A DNA stretch of 64,000 nt from Thalassospira sp. MCCC 1A01148 (GCF_001613795.1 NZ_LPVZ01000020.1:124001-188000), one strand, 5' to 3'. Positions 9,549 to 19,034 are shown, counted from the first letter of the stretch. A program made the numbers and translations. Notes: generated from the letters alone by a model not told the origin.

Positions 9549-11513
9549 TTACACCGCAAACACCTCGCAAAGCTCATCAAGTGTTGCCAGAAGCTCTCTG
9601 AGGTTAAGTGGCTTGGACATCACCATGACGGGTGCGTCAGAGCCCTCTTCATCTTCGACAGGTTTTTCGGCATCCCCGGGGTGACCTGTCATGACGATGA
9701 CCGGCAATGCGGGATTCCGTTCGCGGAGCTCCCTGACCAGCGAGTTACCATCCATTTGCGGCATACGAATGTCGGTAATCAGGATATCAGGCTGGAAAAC
9801 ACCGGCCAGTGCCAGTGCGTCTTCCCCATTGCTTGCTGCAGATACATTGAAACCCTGTGCCTCCAGGTATCCGGATATGATTTCCATGGCATCAAGTTCG
9901 TCATCGACGACAAGAACGCGGATATTGCCACGTGCCTTCGCATTGGTCGGCAGACTGGACAACCAACCATTATCGAGCATGCTCTCTGAGATCGCGTCGT
10001 CTTCGGTAACACCGATATCAACAAGCGGAAGGGTGATTTCAAAACACGCGCCATCCCCCTCGTTGCGTACATCAATGCGACCGCCCATCGCCTCCACGAT
10101 GCCGAAACTGACAGACAGGCCAAGCCCGGTCCCCTTACCGACGTCCTTGGTCGTGAAGAATGGATGGAACAACAGGTCAATGGCGGCTTCAGGTACACCG
10201 CCACCATTATCATTGACCGCCAGTTTCAATGTTTTTCCGGCGTCGTCGATCATTGCGCTGACACGGATCAGGCCGCCGATGCTTCCGGCGTCATCACCGT
10301 TCTCGTTGATCGCATCACGCGCGTTGCTCAGCATGTTGACCAGCACCTGTTCCAGTTGAACCTGCCGCCCATTTACAAAGCAACGTTGCCGAGGCGGCAC
10401 AACATCAATCGCAATGCCCGACAAGCGACAGTCGTGCTCAACCATGTCCACTGCACGTTCAACCGCTTTCATGACATCAAAAGGTGCAAAATCGTCATCA
10501 TCTGGGCGGCTGTAAATCTGAAGGTGCTTTATGATCTCGGACATGCGCTCAGTCTGCGAACTGATCAGCGAAAGCCGTTCTTTTTGAAAGGCCGGTTTCA
10601 CGGCGTTGAGCTCATACTGCAAGGCACAGGTATCTGCTGCCATGCGGATCACATTTAGCGGCTGGTTCATTTCGTGGGCAACCGAGGCCGCCATCTCGCC
10701 AAGTGTTGCAAGCTTCGAGGTCTGGACCAGCTGGCGTTCGACCTTGCGTTTTTCTGTAACGTCCTCGGCCAACATCAGCATGGCGGGAGCCCCCTCGTGG
10801 GTGAAGGCAATGGCCGAGACTTCTAGTTCGACATTCTCACCCTCCGGGCGTTGACAGATAATTGTGAAATCAGCACGCCCCGGATATCCGTTCTGGTAGC
10901 GCGAAATATACTCTTCAAGAGTTTCGCGGCTCGAGGGATGGACCATTTCCATGAAGGATCGCCCGACCAGTTTGTCACTGTCACCTGCCCCCAGTATGGT
11001 GACACCTTGCTGGTTCATATAGACAATTTCTTCACCACTCAGAACCGAGATCAGTTCTGGCGCGAGCTCGACCAGTTTACGGTAACGTTCTTCACTTTCC
11101 TTAAGCGCACGCTCGGCACGTGATCGCTCGATCGCGTAGCGGATCGAACGCCGGATTGTACGACCATCCGGAAATTCCTTGGTCAGGTAGTCTTCAGCAC
11201 CGTGTTGAAGGGCCTCGAAAGCCAGTTCTTCATCCTTGTGGCCTGTCAGGACCACTACTGGCGCGACATTGGCGCAATTGCGAATGCGACTGATGGTGTC
11301 AACGCCCGATGAATCCGGCAATGTCAGATCCAATAGAACCACGTCAAACAATGCCTCTGCACCGTCGCTATTCAGAACAGCCATTGCAGATGCAAGGTCA
11401 CTTCGATGTTCAACATCAAACGCTTCACCGGTTTCTTCAAGCAGGGTGCGAACAAGAAACGCATCCCCGGGATTATCTTCAACAAGAAGAATTCGAAACC
11501 GTTGGTCAGGCAT
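9549..11513 (-). CDS. Hybrid sensor histidine kinase, REC-PAS-HisKA-HATPase-REC
   Basis: The 654-residue protein has no membrane segment, so it is a cytoplasmic signalling kinase. In order: a receiver domain (about 8-125; Asp62 in LLDLTLPDSSG), a PAS domain (about 140-255; YRKLVELAPELISV), a dimerisation/phosphoacceptor domain with His280 in SVAHEMNQPLN, an ATPase domain (N box NMLSNARDAINENG, then DNGGGVPE and GKGTGLGLSVSFG), and a C-terminal receiver (about 530-650; LITDIRMPQMDG, MSKPLN). The kinase core is of the type found in soluble hybrid kinases. The ATG at 11513 is preferred to a TTG at 11528. It converges on the NarL-type regulator, with a short gap holding that gene's terminator. 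Confidence 0.93.
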   Translation of the reverse strand: MPDQRFRILLVEDNPGDAFLVRTLLEETGEAFDVEHRSDLASAMAVLNSDGAEALFDVVLLDLTLPDSSGVDTISRIRNCANVAPVVVLTGHKDEELAFEALQHGAEDYLTKEFPDGRTIRRSIRYAIERSRAERALKESEERYRKLVELAPELISVLSGEEIVYMNQQGVTILGAGDSDKLVGRSFMEMVHPSSRETLEEYISRYQNGYPGRADFTIICQRPEGENVELEVSAIAFTHEGAPAMLMLAEDVTEKRKVERQLVQTSKLATLGEMAASVAHEMNQPLNVIRMAADTCALQYELNAVKPAFQKERLSLISSQTERMSEIIKHLQIYSRPDDDDFAPFDVMKAVERAVDMVEHDCRLSGIAIDVVPPRQRCFVNGRQVQLEQVLVNMLSNARDAINENGDDAGSIGGLIRVSAMIDDAGKTLKLAVNDNGGGVPEAAIDLLFHPFFTTKDVGKGTGLGLSVSFGIVEAMGGRIDVRNEGDGACFEITLPLVDIGVTEDDAISESMLDNGWLSSLPTNAKARGNIRVLVVDDELDAMEIISGYLEAQGFNVSAASNGEDALALAGVFQPDILITDIRMPQMDGNSLVRELRERNPALPVIVMTGHPGDAEKPVEDEEGSDAPVMVMSKPLNLRELLATLDELCEVFAV

Positions 11514-11539
11514 CGTTTTCAATTCCAACTAACAAAAGA

Positions 11540-11578
11540 ACGGGTTTTCAATCGTTAACAGCGGGATTGAAAACCCTT
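11540..11578 (-). terminator. Likely terminator after acuI
   Basis: A perfect 12-bp inverted repeat, GGGTTTTCAATC at 11542-11553 and its complement at 11565-11576, is followed on the minus strand by GTTCTTTTG. It sits 24 bases beyond the acuI stop and just upstream of the hybrid kinase start. Confidence 0.65.
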
Positions 11579-11602
11579 TGATTCTGCATGGTTTTGATGC
11601 TG

Positions 11603-12601
11603 CTAGCAATCCTGAACATCAACAAGCAAACGACCCTTTACCTGACCTTTCAGGATCTTCTCTCCCCACGGAAGAATATCTGAAAGTGCGATCTTGGTCG
11701 TTGCCGCTGCCAATTGATCCTTTGGAAGTTCATGCGCCAGTCGCTGCCAGGCGCGAAGGCGCGTGTCATAGGGGCACATTACCGAATCAATGCCGATCAG
11801 TTTCACGCCCCGCAACAGGAATGGAATAACCGTTCCGGGCAAGTCTGGTCCACCCGCAAGCCCGCAAGCAGCAACAACCCCATGATACTTCATTTCCGAA
11901 AGCACATGGGCAAGGGTGGTGCTGCCAACACTGTCAATCGCCCCGACCCAGCGTTCTGCCAAAAGCGGCTTGCTTGTATCGGTAAGTTCATTTCGGTCAA
12001 TGATCGTGGTCGCGCCAAGGTCACGCAGATAAGCGTGGGTCTCTTCCCGCCCGGTCGAGGCCGCCACCCGGTATCCAAGCGATGAAAGGATGGAAACAGC
12101 AACGGAACCGACACCACCGGCGGCGCCAGTCACAAGCACCTCTCCGTCCTGGTCTTTTGATACACCCTGCTCTTCAAGCGCCATGACGGCCAGCATTGCT
12201 GTAAAGCCAGCGGTGCCAATCGCCATCGCCTGCGATGCATCCAGCCCGTCAGGCAACGGCACCAGCCAATCAGACTTTACCCGCGCAAGCTGTCCGTACC
12301 CGCCCCAATGCGCCTCACCAACCCGCCAGCCGGTCAGCAAAACATCATCGCCGGGTTTGTAGCGATCATCACTCGATGAAACGACCTCGCCAGAAAAATC
12401 AATGCCCGGGACATGCGGATAGTTCCGAACAAGGCGCCCCAAACCATTCAGGACCATGCCGTCCTTATAGTTCAGCGTCGACCATTTGACCCGCACCAGA
12501 ACCTCACCCTCCGGGAGGTCATCTGTGGTCAAGTCCCTGAATTCTGCTGAAACACCATTTTCGTTCTGGTCTAGCACCAATGCTCGGAATGCTTCACCCA
12601 T
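11603..12601 (-). CDS. acuI: Acrylyl-CoA reductase-like MDR oxidoreductase (AcuI/YhdH family)
   Basis: The 332-residue protein belongs to the YhdH/AcuI branch of medium-chain dehydrogenases/reductases, NADPH-dependent enzymes that reduce acrylyl-CoA to propionyl-CoA, useful in DMSP and 3-hydroxypropionate metabolism of marine bacteria. Recognised parts are the N-terminal RALVLDQNENGVSAEFRDL, VKWSTLNYKDGMVLNGLG, PHVPGIDFSGEV, the nucleotide-binding VTGAAGGVGSVAVSILSSLG, and ERWVGAIDSVGS. No zinc-ligand Cys cluster is present, as expected. The ATG at 12601 has GGGAGGAACTC directly upstream, deciding the start against an upstream one at 12640. Confidence 0.9.
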   Translation of the reverse strand: MGEAFRALVLDQNENGVSAEFRDLTTDDLPEGEVLVRVKWSTLNYKDGMVLNGLGRLVRNYPHVPGIDFSGEVVSSSDDRYKPGDDVLLTGWRVGEAHWGGYGQLARVKSDWLVPLPDGLDASQAMAIGTAGFTAMLAVMALEEQGVSKDQDGEVLVTGAAGGVGSVAVSILSSLGYRVAASTGREETHAYLRDLGATTIIDRNELTDTSKPLLAERWVGAIDSVGSTTLAHVLSEMKYHGVVAACGLAGGPDLPGTVIPFLLRGVKLIGIDSVMCPYDTRLRAWQRLAHELPKDQLAAATTKIALSDILPWGEKILKGQVKGRLLVDVQDC

Positions 12602-12700
12602 GAGTTCCTCCCGGTCTGATCTGTTCAGATGATCAATCAAGAGTATGGGTCCGGGCGCGATGCGTCAAACACGCACACAACTTTTGCAACGTGGGGAGCT

Positions 12701-13081
12701 TCAATTTGTCGTGGGGCTATCAACCGGTTCAAACGAGGTATTGGCATCGCCCATAATCGCTATGACAACAACCACGACCAGCAAAATACCGAGATAGATC
12801 AGCATCCGGCGTGAGGTTGCCCGGTTTTCCGTATTGTCAGGCACGATTTCACTTTGCACCCCCTTGGGCAGACTTCGGTACGATAGCCACCCCAGAAACG
12901 GCACAATCACGAGATCATCGAGCCAACCAAACCCCAACAGAATATCGGGCAACAGATCAATCGGACTGATCAGATAAACCAATCCGGCGATGAGCAACAA
13001 CTTGGGTTTAAGTGCAACATCCTTGCGCACCAGGGTGCGTAGCAGTTTGGGGATGATCATCCAGGCCGAAGCGTTTTTCAC
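12701..13081 (-). CDS. YkvA family (DUF1232) membrane protein
   Basis: This 126-residue protein carries the DUF1232 core AGLVYLISPIDLLPDILLGF followed by GWLDDLVIVPF, a short hydrophobic motif shared by YkvA proteins of unknown function. A second membrane segment (MLIYLGILLVVVVVIAIMG) lies near the C-terminus. The longest frame starts with GTG at 13081; an ATG at 13060 is an alternative. It stands 99 bases upstream of acuI on the same strand, and co-transcription is possible. Confidence 0.85.
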   Translation of the reverse strand: MKNASAWMIIPKLLRTLVRKDVALKPKLLLIAGLVYLISPIDLLPDILLGFGWLDDLVIVPFLGWLSYRSLPKGVQSEIVPDNTENRATSRRMLIYLGILLVVVVVIAIMGDANTSFEPVDSPTTN

Positions 13082-13439
13082 AGATTTTGATCCATCTTAT
13101 CCGTTTTCAGCGCGCCATAGACAAATTGGGTGAACAACATGGCGCTCCCAAATCTCTTGCGTCCTTGAAGTTTAGTCTTTTTTCCTTTTACTTTCCCCAA
13201 CCAGCTAGGTTCGGTTGCCCGCTCCTTGCCCATAGTTGTGGCCAGTTTCAATCTATCTCACCCGCAAATTGTTCAGCGGCACCGTCTTCAATGCCAAGCC
13301 AACACCGCGCCAAGCACTGTTGGCATTGTCAATTGAGCAAGATACAGCATTTCATGTACCACCTGCATTTCTGCGAATTGACGTTCGCATTTAAGAAATG
13401 CGGGAGTAACCTGTGTGGCCCCGTAAAATTTAAGATGCG
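13082..13439. other. 358-base intergenic stretch
   Basis: The gap separates the YkvA gene from the end of the asparagine synthase operon. An open frame on the plus strand crosses it into the asparagine synthase gene, but it has no ribosome binding site, an unusual Cys/Ser/Phe-rich composition and ends inside a well-supported gene. It presumably holds the promoter of the YkvA gene. I see no hairpin with a T-tract that would end the glycosyltransferase operon. Confidence 0.5.
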
Positions 13440-15212
13440 TTATGTTTGCGATGTGCTTTCGAGTGTTTCAAACACATCTGCACCTGCGGCATGCCCCAGA
13501 ACATTCGCCTGATGCCAAAGCGCATAAAACAGCAAGTGCCAGCAAGCAGCACCTTCTCGCTTGCCCGCAGTGGTGAAAAGCTTCTCGACCCGACCTTTAT
13601 CAGCAATCTCGGCAACACCGGCCTGTCGCGCCACCAACGGCCCAAGCTGTTTGCCCTTGCCTGATATCCACTCGGAAACAGGAACGGTGAAACCACGTTT
13701 CTTGGCAAAGGGTTCTGCCATAGGTAGGCACCGTTCCAGCCATTTACGCAACAGAAACTTGCCAACCCCTTTTCGGACCTTTAGGCGATCGGGTAGTTGA
13801 TAGGCGAACTCTGCCACTGCCGGATCAAGGAACGGAGTTCGTCCTTCAAGGCCATGCGCCATCAACATGCGATCAAGCTTGAGTAGCAAATCATTTGGCA
13901 GCCAGTCAGAGCAATCGACTGCCTGAGCAATCGAAAGGCGCGAGCGCTTTCCAAGGTTTTCCCGGGTTTCAGAGGCGGCAATACCATCACGCCATCCGTC
14001 AAGCACACCGGGACGCAATACATCGATCTTATCAAACGTGCCTTTGGAGCGCATCACACGACCGCCAAGTAAAAAGGGGCGCATGACCGACCGGTACCGA
14101 CCGTACCCGCCAAACAGCTCGTCACCACCCTCGCCCGACAGCACAACCTTGAAATCGCGCGCGGCTTCCTTGGCAAGCTTATAGGTCGGAAGAATGGCAT
14201 AATCCGCTGCCGGATCATCCATTCGTGCGGCGACCTCCGGCAATAGCGCCCAGAAGTCCCTCTCGGAAAACATCACTTCGACATGGTTGGCATTGCAAGC
14301 CTTGGCGACCTCTCGTGCAAGCTCTCGTTCGTCATGCACGCTACTGGCCTCGAATGCAGCAGTATAGGCTGTTACCGGCCTTTCGTTGAGTCGATGCATC
14401 ATACCAAGAAGGGATGCACTGTCGACCCCGCCTGACAGGAACATGGCATAGTCGACATCAGATCGTTGATGCAGACGAACTGATTCCTCAAACACCCGAT
14501 CCCACTCGTAAAGAGCACTATCAAGATTATTCCCGACTGCGCCTGCATCACTGAGAACCTGGCGACGGCGGCGCTCGACGATACGGCCGTTTTTCAAGAC
14601 GATGGTCTCGCCAGGCAGTAGTCGCTTGATTCCGTCAAGGATCACGTCGGCACCCGTGGTGAATTGCACTTGGAGCAGTTCAGATCGGGCGTCCTCACGA
14701 ACCTTTCGTCCTACCAGGCCCGCAGCGATCAACGCCTGCGCCTCGGAAGCGAACGCGAAATATTCAGGGGTTTCAACGTAATATATCTGCTTGATACCAA
14801 ATGGGTCGCGACACAGCACCACCTGATTGTCGATTGCATCGTGAATTGCAAAGGCATACATCCCGCGCAGTTGATCAAAGCCGCCGATGCCGTCGCGTGC
14901 AAATATACGAAGGGCTGTTTCACTGTCCGAACGGGTTTTGAATCCGGCTTCGCCAAGATTTTTCCTGAGCTCGAGATAATTGTAAATCTCACCGTTGGCG
15001 ATCAAAGTACTACCATTTTCGTGGTAAAGCGGCTGATCCCCAGTATTGAGATCGATAATTGCCAAGCGTGTCTGGATGAAACCGACGGGGCCTTTGATAA
15101 AGCGCCCGTCACCATCTGGTCCGCGATGCCCCAAAGCATCACGCAAACGATCTAGGATTTCCGGATCAAGGGTTTGCTTGTCCTTGGCGATATAACCGGC
15201 AATTCCGCACAT
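13440..15212 (-). CDS. asnB: Asparagine synthase (glutamine-hydrolysing), polysaccharide-operon type
   Basis: The 590-residue protein has both AsnB domains. The N-terminal glutaminase starts with the nucleophile Cys2 (MCGIAGYI) and keeps LGHRGPDGDG, TRLAIIDL, IANGEIYNY and SDSETAL. The synthetase domain has the ATP loop FLSGGVDSAS, LSGEGGDELFGGYGRY and GLEGRTPFLD. All key residues are present, so it should be an active amidotransferase. It is the last gene of a five-gene minus-strand operon of glycosyltransferases, its start overlapping the upstream stop as TAATG. In such settings AsnB homologues often amidate a uronic acid in LPS or capsule rather than aspartate; which applies here is inference. 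Confidence 0.93.
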   Translation of the reverse strand: MCGIAGYIAKDKQTLDPEILDRLRDALGHRGPDGDGRFIKGPVGFIQTRLAIIDLNTGDQPLYHENGSTLIANGEIYNYLELRKNLGEAGFKTRSDSETALRIFARDGIGGFDQLRGMYAFAIHDAIDNQVVLCRDPFGIKQIYYVETPEYFAFASEAQALIAAGLVGRKVREDARSELLQVQFTTGADVILDGIKRLLPGETIVLKNGRIVERRRRQVLSDAGAVGNNLDSALYEWDRVFEESVRLHQRSDVDYAMFLSGGVDSASLLGMMHRLNERPVTAYTAAFEASSVHDERELAREVAKACNANHVEVMFSERDFWALLPEVAARMDDPAADYAILPTYKLAKEAARDFKVVLSGEGGDELFGGYGRYRSVMRPFLLGGRVMRSKGTFDKIDVLRPGVLDGWRDGIAASETRENLGKRSRLSIAQAVDCSDWLPNDLLLKLDRMLMAHGLEGRTPFLDPAVAEFAYQLPDRLKVRKGVGKFLLRKWLERCLPMAEPFAKKRGFTVPVSEWISGKGKQLGPLVARQAGVAEIADKGRVEKLFTTAGKREGAACWHLLFYALWHQANVLGHAAGADVFETLESTSQT

Positions 15213-16237
15213 TAAGGTGCAACCTCGTCAAAGAAAGCCTTATATCGTTCGACCACGACATCCTCTGTAAAGTTGGCGTCAAATGCCGCACGTCCATTTG
15301 CCGACAATGTGTCTGAAAGCGCCTTATCGTCAAGTACTGTACGCAAATCGGACGCCAACGCAGAAACATCTTCAAGCGGAGACAGCAGTCCGCTCTCACC
15401 CGCTTTGATCAATTGCACTGGTCCCTGACTGGCTTGTGCGACAACCGGTTTGCCATGCGCCCACGCCTCGATCACCATATTGCCAAGAGGTTCGTGGCGC
15501 GAAGACGCGCAAAAGACATCGCACGTGGCAAACAGATTGGCCACGTCGCGGCGCCACCCCAGAAACCGGACACGATCCGCCACGCCACATTCGCCAGACA
15601 GTTTTAGAAGCTCATCCCGGAGATCCCCTGCCCCGGCAACCCACAGATAGGCATCGGGCACATCAACCAAGGCACGGATAAGGGTATCGAAACCCTTGTT
15701 TTCGTGAAGGCGGCCCAACCCAAGAATTAGCGGCGCGTCGTTTGGAGTGTTGAATTCTGATCGGTTTATCGGAGTACCTGGTTTTGCGTCTACAAAGTTC
15801 GGCAGATAATGTGTCCGCGCAGCAGGCCACCCTTCACGCACCAGATAGTCACATATATCGCGCGTGTTACCGATCAGATGATCGCAGTCACGAAAGTTCT
15901 TGAGCTTATAATAACCGCCAAGCCGGGCAACTTTGGTGAAATTGCCAGACGGCGTCATCCGGCTGGCACGGTTCATCCAGCTTAGAACGATCTTTGGCTC
16001 GTGCTTTTTGATCTGCTGGCGCAATGCCCAAGGCGTTCGGAAATCGAGGCGCCCGCCAAAAGGCAATTCATCAAATGAAACGCCATTTTCGGCGAGAACG
16101 CTGTTCCGACCTTCATTCGGCCTGACGATACAATGCTGATCAATCCCGGCCCGCTGAAAACCGCTGGCAAGACGCACAAAGAACTCCTCCGCGCCGCCGT
16201 ATGGGCTTCCAGCCATGGTTTGCAGCAACGTGGTCAT
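15212..16237 (-). CDS. Glycosyltransferase family 4 protein
   Basis: The 341-residue protein is a GT-B fold retaining glycosyltransferase. The N-terminal half begins MTTLLQTMAGSPYGGAEEFF with the glycine-rich acceptor-side motif; the C-terminal half carries ILGLGRLHENKGFDTLIRA, DELLKLSGECGVADRVRFLG and the E-x7-E-like SSRHEPLGNMVIEAWAHGKP that binds the sugar nucleotide. It probably adds a sugar to LPS core or a related glycan at the cytoplasmic face. It overlaps asnB by one base and follows the family 2 glycosyltransferase by 24 bases, in a single operon. Confidence 0.92.
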   Translation of the reverse strand: MTTLLQTMAGSPYGGAEEFFVRLASGFQRAGIDQHCIVRPNEGRNSVLAENGVSFDELPFGGRLDFRTPWALRQQIKKHEPKIVLSWMNRASRMTPSGNFTKVARLGGYYKLKNFRDCDHLIGNTRDICDYLVREGWPAARTHYLPNFVDAKPGTPINRSEFNTPNDAPLILGLGRLHENKGFDTLIRALVDVPDAYLWVAGAGDLRDELLKLSGECGVADRVRFLGWRRDVANLFATCDVFCASSRHEPLGNMVIEAWAHGKPVVAQASQGPVQLIKAGESGLLSPLEDVSALASDLRTVLDDKALSDTLSANGRAAFDANFTEDVVVERYKAFFDEVAP

Positions 16238-16261
16238 CCGCAGTTCTCCGATGCGTCTTTC

Positions 16262-17026
16262 TTACTCGTCGTCATATCGTGCCTTGAGATAGGACACCAT
16301 CGGGAACAGGGCTGCCAGCAATGCAATCAAGAAGCCCAGACCTCCTTCCTTGTATCCCTTGCGCGATATAAAACAGCGCCAGAAGCGCGAGATGATGCGT
16401 CGGAAGTTGTGGGCGAAACTGCCAATCTTTCCGGTAGCCCGCAAATCGGCAGCGCGTGCAGAGGTATAACTGTCAAATCGACGGATCATGTCTGAGATGT
16501 TGCGATCAACAAAATGAACCAACGCACCATCAAGTCGGGGGCCTTTTTGACCGGTCAACTCAAACGAGGGATGAACCCGCTCGTCCCCCCAGTTCTTGCA
16601 ACCCTTGCGATAAAGCCGCCAGACAGCAGACGTCCCGAAGGATGCCCCCCAACCGTAACGCACAAGGCGCTTCCCGACATAATTGTCGACCGGAATCAAG
16701 TATGAGTCGAACTTGTCCGAGAAAACCGCTTCAGGAATGGCTGCTGCAAGCTCTGCATTTATATGCTCGTCGGCATCAAGTTCGAATATCCAGTCTCCAC
16801 TTGCTTCGGCTATTGCGCGGTTGCGGCGGTCACCTTCAATGTCCCAGCTACCGACGACAGTTTTGGCACCAAAACCTTTGGCGATGTCTTCGGTTTTATC
16901 TGTGCATTTATCGCAAATCACCACGATCTCGTCTGCACAAGTCACTTTTTCGAGGCAAGAAGGAAGTCTTTCCTCCTCGTTATGGGCACAGATCACGACT
17001 GAAATACGCGGTTTTTTATCACTCAT
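16262..17026 (-). CDS. Glycosyltransferase family 2 protein (WaaE/KdtX-like)
   Basis: The 254-residue protein begins MSDKKPRISVVICAHNEEER, the usual GT-A family 2 start, followed by VVICDKCTDKTEDIA and the metal-binding FELDADEHI. The overall pattern (ADEIVV, GDRRNRAI, RVHPSFEL) matches the WaaE/KdtX group, which adds glucose to the inner LPS core. A hydrophobic segment near the C-terminus (LGFLIALLAALFPMVSYL) suggests membrane association. The start ATG at 17026 overlaps the stop of the upstream family 9 gene by 8 bases. Confidence 0.92.
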   Translation of the reverse strand: MSDKKPRISVVICAHNEEERLPSCLEKVTCADEIVVICDKCTDKTEDIAKGFGAKTVVGSWDIEGDRRNRAIAEASGDWIFELDADEHINAELAAAIPEAVFSDKFDSYLIPVDNYVGKRLVRYGWGASFGTSAVWRLYRKGCKNWGDERVHPSFELTGQKGPRLDGALVHFVDRNISDMIRRFDSYTSARAADLRATGKIGSFAHNFRRIISRFWRCFISRKGYKEGGLGFLIALLAALFPMVSYLKARYDDE

Positions 17027-17990
17027 CGCCGATTTCCTGATTGCGATAGTCTTTAACCAATTGAATTGCCGACGCGACAACTTTGGCAACCGGCAAGGTT
17101 TCCATCAAATTTTCTTTGGATAAGTAACTTTCACGGTTGGCCATGATTTTATCAAATGACCATTCCGTACGCACCGCCCGCCCCCATTTCGAGCAAGGGC
17201 CATAATGTTCCTCGCGCGATGGGCCAAAAAGCCCGAGTGTCGGTCGCGTGGAGGCCGCTGCCATGTGCATAAGGCCAGAATCATTGCCAATATATAGATC
17301 TGCTTTTTTCAGACAGGCCATCACAGTCAAAAGATGCTCTGTTCCAAATATTTCTACGCGTCTATCGGGCGGAATACTCTCAATAACAGGCAAGGACGCA
17401 TCACGTTCACTCGGCGCCCCGACCAGAAGCACACGGGCATTCTCAAGCACAGCACCGGGCTTGGTCAATTCGGCAATTGTCTCTTCAAACCGTTCGGGAT
17501 GCCAAGTCTTGCCAATCCAGTTCGCAGATGGTCCGACAGCCAACAACGGCTTGCCATCTTCAGGGATGAGCTCTTTCGCGCGCGCCTCATCCTCAGGACG
17601 GGTCCAGAGAACTGGTAACGGTGCAGGTTCAACGCCAATCAATTTTCCGAGCTGCTCGACACGGTGCAAATCATCGTCATTCCCCGGCAACACCACCCGT
17701 TTCCAACCCGGCAATACATAGGCGGTCGCACTGCCGCGCAGATCGACGATGATGTCCCACCAGTTCAGGACGACCGATTTCCAGAGTTTCCACCAGTGGC
17801 CACCGCGTTTTTGCTTTGGCATTTTGATGATGCGTTCGAGGTTTGGAACGCCTTCGAAAATCGGTGCGGCAACCGGGCCGCAGGCAACCGTCACACGGAT
17901 ACCGGGATAGGTTTCGACATAATGGCGCAAAACCGATGTCGAAAGCACCGCATCGCCGAGGCGATTTGAGGTAATGAACAGCAGGCGCAC
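17019..17990 (-). CDS. Glycosyltransferase family 9 protein (heptosyltransferase-like)
   Basis: The 323-residue protein matches the ADP-heptose:LPS heptosyltransferase family: RLLFITSNRLGDAVLSTSVL at the N-terminus, WDIIVDLRGS, LLAVGPSANWIGKTWHPERF, and the nucleotide-sugar motif YIGNDSGLMHMAAAS plus PTLGLFGPS. It probably adds a heptose or related sugar to the LPS core. The start is GTG at 17990, three bases after the stop of the upstream gene, consistent with coupled translation in the operon. Confidence 0.92.
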   Translation of the reverse strand: MRLLFITSNRLGDAVLSTSVLRHYVETYPGIRVTVACGPVAAPIFEGVPNLERIIKMPKQKRGGHWWKLWKSVVLNWWDIIVDLRGSATAYVLPGWKRVVLPGNDDDLHRVEQLGKLIGVEPAPLPVLWTRPEDEARAKELIPEDGKPLLAVGPSANWIGKTWHPERFEETIAELTKPGAVLENARVLLVGAPSERDASLPVIESIPPDRRVEIFGTEHLLTVMACLKKADLYIGNDSGLMHMAAASTRPTLGLFGPSREEHYGPCSKWGRAVRTEWSFDKIMANRESYLSKENLMETLPVAKVVASAIQLVKDYRNQEIGDE

Positions 17991-17993
17991 GGC

Positions 17994-19034
17994 TTACAGT
18001 TTCTCCAGCTCGCCAGCGACATGGATCCATTCGCGGCGATCATTGCGCGCGGCTTCGGACTGGCTGGCAAAGAAGGAACGATCGGTCAGAAGCTGCGTTG
18101 TGATATTGCCAAATGCCGCCTCGTCCGGGACGATGTAACCCGTCTTGCCATCCTCAACCCGGCTTTTGGCAATCCCGCCATAGGAGACAACCGGTGTTGC
18201 CGCCCCCAGTGCATCGACAAGCCACTGCCCGACATAATCTGTCCCATACTTGCCGTGATGCAGGAACGCGCGTGCATTGGCAACGGTTTCGGCCATATCA
18301 GCCTCAGGCTTGGGATGGTGAACCCTTACCCCCTTGTCGATGGCGGATCGCACCATATCAAGCAGGTCATCTGATACGCTGTCGTTTTCACCGGCCATGG
18401 CACTAAACAGGTCACAAGCATAGACTTCAAGAATCGCATTCGGTGCTTTGGGCGCAACGTACGTTTCCCAAATGCGAATGATCTGGGCAATGCCGGTGGA
18501 GCTATTGGCAACGGTTACGGCCAGTTCATCACGCGATTCAAATGCCCAGTGCATGTTCGATGCCATGACAAAGGATGTTGTCGCGCCCGGTTTGACGACC
18601 AACGGCTTTTTGGCGAGTTCAGCATCAAAGGCATTTGCCTGCGCATCATCGGTAAAGATGACCTGAACTTTCTTTTCCTGCAGGACCAAACGCACATCAT
18701 CGGCATTCAACCGAGCCGGGTCACCATCAAACCAGAACACGATGTTTGCATCTTCGGGGACAGAAGCGTGGTTGAGCAACGCCGGATCGCGCCAGACAAT
18801 CACGGTATTGACCGCATCACCGCCAAAGGGTGGCAGTTCAGCTTCAAGCTGTCGCCAGGCAACGCCATGCATGTCCTTGTCGATGCCACCATTACGGCGC
18901 GCTTCGACCTTGTGACCACGGGCAACAAGGGACTCTGCCAGGGCAATGAAAGCGCGCTGGCATGTTCCGAGAGGACGGGCTTCGCGATCCTTGGGATCAA
19001 AGCCGATGGACTGATCAAGCATCAAGATTTTCAT
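17994..19034 (-). CDS. Glycosyltransferase (family 4-like), first gene of the operon
   Basis: The 346-residue protein begins MKILMLDQSIGFDPKDREAR and contains GTCQRAFIALAESLVARGH, an acceptor-side helix typical of GT-B enzymes, and a C-terminal GQWLVDALGAATPVVSYGG with VEDGKTGYIVPDE, a pattern typical of the nucleotide-sugar binding half of family 4 enzymes. It is more diverged than the other glycosyltransferases, and the specific transfer is unknown. As the first gene after the divergent gap with ygfZ (149 bases), it should carry the operon's promoter upstream of 19034. Confidence 0.82.
   Translation of the reverse strand: MKILMLDQSIGFDPKDREARPLGTCQRAFIALAESLVARGHKVEARRNGGIDKDMHGVAWRQLEAELPPFGGDAVNTVIVWRDPALLNHASVPEDANIVFWFDGDPARLNADDVRLVLQEKKVQVIFTDDAQANAFDAELAKKPLVVKPGATTSFVMASNMHWAFESRDELAVTVANSSTGIAQIIRIWETYVAPKAPNAILEVYACDLFSAMAGENDSVSDDLLDMVRSAIDKGVRVHHPKPEADMAETVANARAFLHHGKYGTDYVGQWLVDALGAATPVVSYGGIAKSRVEDGKTGYIVPDEAAFGNITTQLLTDRSFFASQSEAARNDRREWIHVAGELEKL

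Noticed and set aside
13087-13512. A 141-codon plus-strand frame beside asnB
   Set aside because: It runs into the asnB coding region, is rich in Cys, His and Phe, and lacks a ribosome binding site.
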